Positions 45,421 to 64,000 of a stretch of 64,000 bases of DNA are shown here, piece after piece. The position numbers and the translations under genes are program-made. The stretch's first letter is position 1; every line of letters begins with the position of its first letter. The DNA lies in contig OZ024790.1 of the NCBI GenBank assembly GCA_964017065.1, positions 3,740,458 through 3,804,457 on the forward strand, in the 5' to 3' direction. Under the pieces are notes generated by a model, which made no database searches, had not been told where the DNA came from, and saw only the letters and a list, made by a program, of their open reading frames with translations. This DNA is from Haliclona indistincta (Eukaryota > Porifera > Demospongiae > Haplosclerida > Chalinidae).

Positions 45421-46408
45421 ACAACTTGCTCAAACATAGACACATTAGTAGAATAATCAATAGTTCTAGTAACTGGTAGTTTATTTTAGTATCATATGCG
45501 TGCACAGATTCAGATAACTTAGCTAATAGCTGCATAAGCTACATGCTAATAATATTATTGAGATACAGGAATAGTCTTAATTGGTTCAATTAAGTAGGAA
45601 GTTCAATAGAATTACAGTTGAAGGAAAAATAGAGATATTAATGACACTAGCTGAGTCGGAAATCATCATACGGAAAAAAAAATTTTAAACAATTTTAATC
45701 ACAAAGAATAATTGACTTGATTTGGTTTATATTATGGGATTTTGAGCCCTCTCTCGCAGTTTGACATTTAAATTTTTAAGCAATGGAGTTGTATGAAATG
45801 AATTGAAATTGGGACAGAAGAGAATGATTGAGCAATGCATACAGGCATGCCAAAATATACATCAAAACAGCAATAGCCCAAGAATGCTGCTATGTTTTGA
45901 CACAATGGGAGCAGTGAAGATTTGGCATCCCACGGTACCACAACCACATAATGTTTTCTATCAAATAAATAATTATTTCTAAACCAATGCTGTAATTTGC
46001 CACTAACTCCTACCTTTCAAACTTCAAACAATAATTCATTTTGTGGTACAGAATCAAATGATGCCTTTGTATAATCAATTAATTACTAGCAACTAAGTTT
46101 TAAATATCACCTCATGCATTAATAATGTGGATCCATGAAAATTCGCATTGAAGAAGGAAAATTAAGATGACTCACAGCTTCCGGCCTCACTTTAGCAACG
46201 TTTTCGAGTACGTTTTGTACTACTATAGAGTTAGGGCGACGAGTGAAAGCAGATTTATGCATGTGTCTTTAGCCACGTTCATTTCACCATGACTATATTA
46301 CATGGCAACTGACGTAGTCGCCATCTTGAAGTGTTTTCCGACATAGGGCCTTAATGAATGCAGTACTGTTTATTTTAGTTTGCACGTGCTTATCTTTTCT
46401 CTGCTAAC
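45421..46408. other. Intergenic F-G
   Basis: No coding exon seen. 46165-46340 is a diverged fragment of the composite-element body (CTTTAGCAACGTTTTCGAG, CGCCATCTTGAAG). The remainder is AT-rich with no clear feature. GCACGTGCTTATC at 46382 precedes gene G, as in F. Confidence 0.45.
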
Positions 46409-61124
<14,716 letters not shown>

Positions 61125-61251
61125 TATGGATATACACTATATGTATACAGACATGCAAACTGCCTAAACACTTCATTGTTTCCCATATCATACATGCACT
61201 AACACTGATAGTATACTTTCACCATGTATAAGCATTTTAAATAACTATTAG

Positions 61252-61519
61252 TTAGGCATCAATAGTGGAACAGTTCTGTCTGCACCGGCTGGCTATAGCT
61301 AGTGTATTATAATGAAGGTCAATCTGAAGAGAAAAAACCAGTAAGATCACAATGACCAATTGACTTACACAACAGATATCCCCACGATGTTCAGTAAATG
61401 AGTAGACACACTGTTCTTCTTCCTCATTATCTGTGCTCACACTCCTCTCGCTCATTGGAAACATCTCAACAGTCTTGTCTTTTGATCCAGTGACCAGCAT
61501 AGCCAGATTATGATAAACA
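61252..61519 (-). CDS. Last two exons of a WD40-repeat gene (partial)
   Basis: Exon 61519-61369 follows an acceptor (TTGACCAG) and ends at a strong GTAAGT donor. The next acceptor is TTTTTTCTCTTCAG, and exon 61323-61252 continues in frame to TAA. The peptide has WD40 signatures: LVTGSKDKTVEMF, then an acidic loop, then YSFTEHRGDICC joined to IDLHYNTLAIAS. Earlier exons were not found, because gene H begins 415 bp away in the opposite direction, so this may be a fragment. The family member is not identified. Confidence 0.5.
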
Positions 61520-61933
61520 CTGGTCAATAGTTCATTATGAACAATTTAAAATTCCTTCAGTGACAGAGGAAGGAAACACAAATAACTATATGTACACAAT
61601 GTATTTTCTTATATAGCTATACTATTTTAAGAGAATAAGTACGTATCTCATAAATAAAAATGTCAACTAAACTGTACAAAGCATTGAGGTGGTTAATGAG
61701 CCTCATGCAGTTGTACTATGGAATGGGTCTGATGTAAACTCTTCAAATTGGCCATAAAAGTCACTTGCAGTAACTTGAGATACACAACGGGATTTCCTCT
61801 CTAGTCTCGAGAACATGCAGGGCATGATCAGTATAGATTTTCATCAGTCAACAATCCCGTTTGACCGGATGCAAGTGTCATTTTTCGTCATAAGTGTCGG
61901 CGTGATACCACTACCAGAGAGCCGTGCGGTGTC

Positions 61934-64000
61934 ATGATGAAAGTAGGTATGCTGAGCGTTTTGCTGATGGTGTGTACATGTACGTACACCGTGAACACCC
62001 AGGGCTGCAACGCGCTAGACATGGCAAGATTTAAGGTAACTTTTTCACTTTTTTTTGGACTGAGAACCTGTTCTCATGGTTCTCAAGTTCTCAGGAGATA
62101 CTCAATTAATTTTTCTTAATCATTTTCGTTCTCAGTGGTTCTCAGTGGTTCTCAATGGTTCTCAATGGTTCTCAATGGTTCTCAGTGGTTCTCAGTGGTT
62201 CTCAATGGTTCTCCATGGTTCTCAGAGGTTCTCAGTGGTTCTCCATGGTTCTCAGTGGTTCTCAATGGTTCTCAGTGGTTCTCCATGGTTCTCAGTGGTT
62301 CTCAGTGGTTCTCAATGGTTCTCAGGGGTTCTCAATGGTTATCTGTGGTTCTCCATGGTTCTCAGTGGTTCTCAGTGGTTCTCAATGGTTCTCAGTGGTT
62401 CTCAATGGTTCTCTGTGGTTCTCAGTGGTTCTCAATGGTTCTCCATGGTTCTCAGAGGTTCTCAGTGGTTCTCCATGGTTCTCAGTGGTTCTCAATGGTT
62501 CTCAGCGGTTCTCAATGGTTCTCAGTGGTTCTCAATGGTTCTCAGGGGTTCTCACTGGTTCTCAGTGGTTCTCAATGGTTCTCAGTGGTTCTCAGTGGTA
62601 CTCAGTGGTTCTCAATGGTTCTCAATGGTTCTCCATGGTTCTCAGAGGTTCTCAGTGGTTCTCCATGAATCTCAGTGGTTCTCCATGGTTCTCAGTGGTT
62701 CTCAGTGGTTCTCAATGGTTCTCCGTGGTTCTCCATGGTTCTAAGTGGTTCTCAATGGTTCTCCGTGGTTCTCAATGGTTCTCAGTGGTTCTCCATGGTT
62801 CTCAGTGGTTCTCCATGGTTCTCAGTGGTTCTCTGTGGTTCTCAGTGTTTTTCAGTGGTTCTCCATGGTTCTCCATGGTTCTCAATGGTTCTCAGTCGTT
62901 CTCCATGGTTCTCAGTAGTTCTCAATTGTTCTCAGTAGTTCTCTTCGGCTACAACTATATATAGGTCCTGGCTACTAAACCCTAAACCCTAAACCCTAAA
63001 CCCTAAAAAACCTTCTCCTAACTATGCAAACTTCGGGAGGGTAGTCCTAAGCCGGGCCTTCGGCCCTTGCAAGCCTAAGGATCGTCGGGAGGGTCGTCCT
63101 AAACCGGGCCTTCGGCCCTTGGTAAGCCTAAGGATCGTCGGGAGCGTTGTTCTCAGTAAACGGCCTTCGGTAAATGAGAACTGTGAGAACCGGTTCTCAC
63201 TACAAGGCAGTAGAAAACAACAGAGGTACCATAGCGCGGCAGCCAAAAATGCGAATAAAAAATGAAATAACTGTGAGAACCGCGAGAACCATGAGAACCG
63301 GTTCTCAGCCAAAACGATAGAACATTTCTACCTTAAATCTTGCCACTACTGCAACGCGCCGTCTTCTTTGATACCTGGTACAGGCAAGACCAATAATATA
63401 CCCAATATACAAGCCGGTTCGGGAGGTACTGTATTTTATTTTTGATAAACCTGAATCTGTGTTTAATTGATCAGTGCTTAGATCGCAAGTTGGTGGTGAG
63501 TTTGTCTCACCGTGGTCACTGTTTGGTGCAACCCAGATACAACAGCATGGTTTGTGGTGTCAGGTTAATAGTCCAAGCAATGCTGGTATGGGCAGCAACA
63601 TTGGAGACATGTTCTACCCTACTGGAGATGGACCTGATGGCTTCACTGTAGCCCCAACCAGTGGTACCAGTAACAATGTGCCATTCCAGCAACTGAAATG
63701 TACTAACCAAATTGGAATAATAGTGGATGGTGACGTGACCAACAACCAGGGTGTTGTGAAGTGTAACACTACTATCCCCAACCTGGACACTGATACCAAC
63801 TACTGGGTAGTGATCTCTCTGTCGTGTTCAATAGCTATTGTAAGTTATCACATGTCACAATCAAATTTTATCTTTATTTGTGTAGCTGGTCCAACAGTGG
63901 ACTCCACCATGGCACTCTCCATGCTCTCATCACGAGATGCTGATCCCAACATTGAAATCTCACTGTCCTTCACTGTCTCATTTGGTCCACCATCAAGAGT
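61934..64000 (+). CDS. Gene H: start of a D/E-like Ig receptor, signal exon split by an element
   Basis: ATG 61934 opens MMKVGMLSVLLMVCTCTYTV, a clear signal peptide, then TQGCNA. The rest of the same exon (PSSLIPGTGKTNNIP) lies at 63360-63425, after the element at 62016-63348. Without the element and one target copy the exon is 148 nt and ends in phase 1, as in D and E (160 nt). Ig exon 63475-63839 and the next Ig exon from 63886 follow, both close to D/E. The first Ig exon is 365 nt, one short of a multiple of three (deletion near 63815), so the frame breaks. The gene runs off the window and its membrane part is unknown. It may be a pseudogene or use donor GTAACT (62036) inside the element. 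Confidence 0.65.
62110..62945 (+). repeat. Decamer minisatellite GGTTCTCARTN, about 83 units
   Basis: Ten-base units GGTTCTCAGT / GGTTCTCAAT / GGTTCTCCAT. Because 10 is not a multiple of 3 and no unit makes a stop, all three plus frames stay open and spell the same GSQWFSMVLS-like peptide. Not considered coding. Confidence 0.95.
62974..63010 (+). repeat. Interstitial CCCTAAA repeat
   Basis: Four CCCTAAA heptamers in a row. The unit is the plant-type telomere heptamer, not the animal TTAGGG hexamer. A related ACCCTAAAAACCTTCTCC lies at about 47214. Confidence 0.85.
63011..63155 (+). repeat. GC-rich tandem unit shared with 47225-47420
   Basis: Two to three copies of CGGGAGGGTCGTCCTAA then CCGGGCCTTCGGCCCTTG. 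The same unit lies inside the element at 47137-47696. Confidence 0.75.

Larger units (their letters stand above)
62016..63348. mobile_element. 1.33-kb non-autonomous element inside the signal exon of gene H
   Basis: Inner ends ATGGCAAGATTTAAGGTA and TACCTTAAATCTTGCCAC are inverted repeats. Imperfect pairing continues about 85 bp (CTGAGAACC..GTTCTCATGG on both sides). CTGCAACGCGC flanks at 62005-62015 and 63349-63359, a 9-11 bp target duplication. The cargo is a decamer minisatellite, a telomere-like run and a GC-rich tandem repeat. A Mutator-like class is inferred. Confidence 0.82.

Noticed and set aside
62110..62945. CRISPR-like regularity of the decamer repeats
   Set aside because: There are no spacers, units are directly adjacent, and the host is eukaryotic.
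62076..62964. Three overlapping frames of 177-269 residues with GSQWFSMVLS repeats
   Set aside because: Produced by a stop-free 10-bp minisatellite inside a transposable element; no start context, splice logic or domain.

Overview
The window is eukaryotic and animal. It is AT-rich, the genes are split by short GT-AG introns, and almost all its coding content belongs to two cell-surface receptor types: adhesion GPCRs (family B2, with GPS, HRM and GAIN-type regions) and single-pass Ig/fibronectin-III (FN3) receptors. Family B2 GPCRs with GPS and HRM modules point to a metazoan. A tandem, TE-rich array with compact introns suggests a sponge (demosponge-like), but that assignment is inference. 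No bacterial-style operons, rRNA or CRISPR arrays are visible.

Layout: (A) 1-4885, 3' part of a long adhesion GPCR with three Ig domains; (B) 5853-9359 and (C) 11239-14632, two short adhesion GPCRs without Ig, FN3 or HRM modules; (D) 17201-28219, a long adhesion GPCR (Ig-Ig-FN3-HRM-GAIN-GPS-7TM) whose usual tail is replaced by a tandem array of tyrosine-rich exons; 28223-28619, a decapitated TM7-plus-tail pseudogene of B/C type; (E) 32422-42009, an intact long paralogue of D; (F) 42343-45420, a frame-damaged chimera with an E-like N-terminus and a single-pass C-terminus; (G) 46409-61124, an intact four-Ig, five-FN3 single-pass receptor; 61252-61519, two minus-strand WD40 exons; (H) 61934-64000, the start of another D/E-like receptor whose signal-peptide exon is split by a transposable element.

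Nearly every ectodomain exon is phase 1-1, so domains can be gained, lost or skipped without breaking frame. This explains the series A to H and the chimeric gene F. The block 14.4-25.3 kb reappears at 28.2-40.6 kb, so D and E are tandem segmental duplicates that carried the same transposon insertions with them. A 903-bp tract identical between B and C, introns included, indicates recent gene conversion or duplication.

Non-coding space is dominated by foldback and MITE-like repeats. Several have clear terminal inverted repeats and target-site duplications. One family carries an NF-Y-type CCAAT box next to a CACGTG E-box. The most unusual features are the tyrosine-exon array in D (26742-28219), the element in the signal exon of H (62016-63348), the predicted loss of GPS cleavage in D, and the phosphotyrosine-type tail shared by F and G. 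Exon coordinates were derived by eye from splice signals, reading frame and paralogue comparison. Single-base lesions could be assembly errors.
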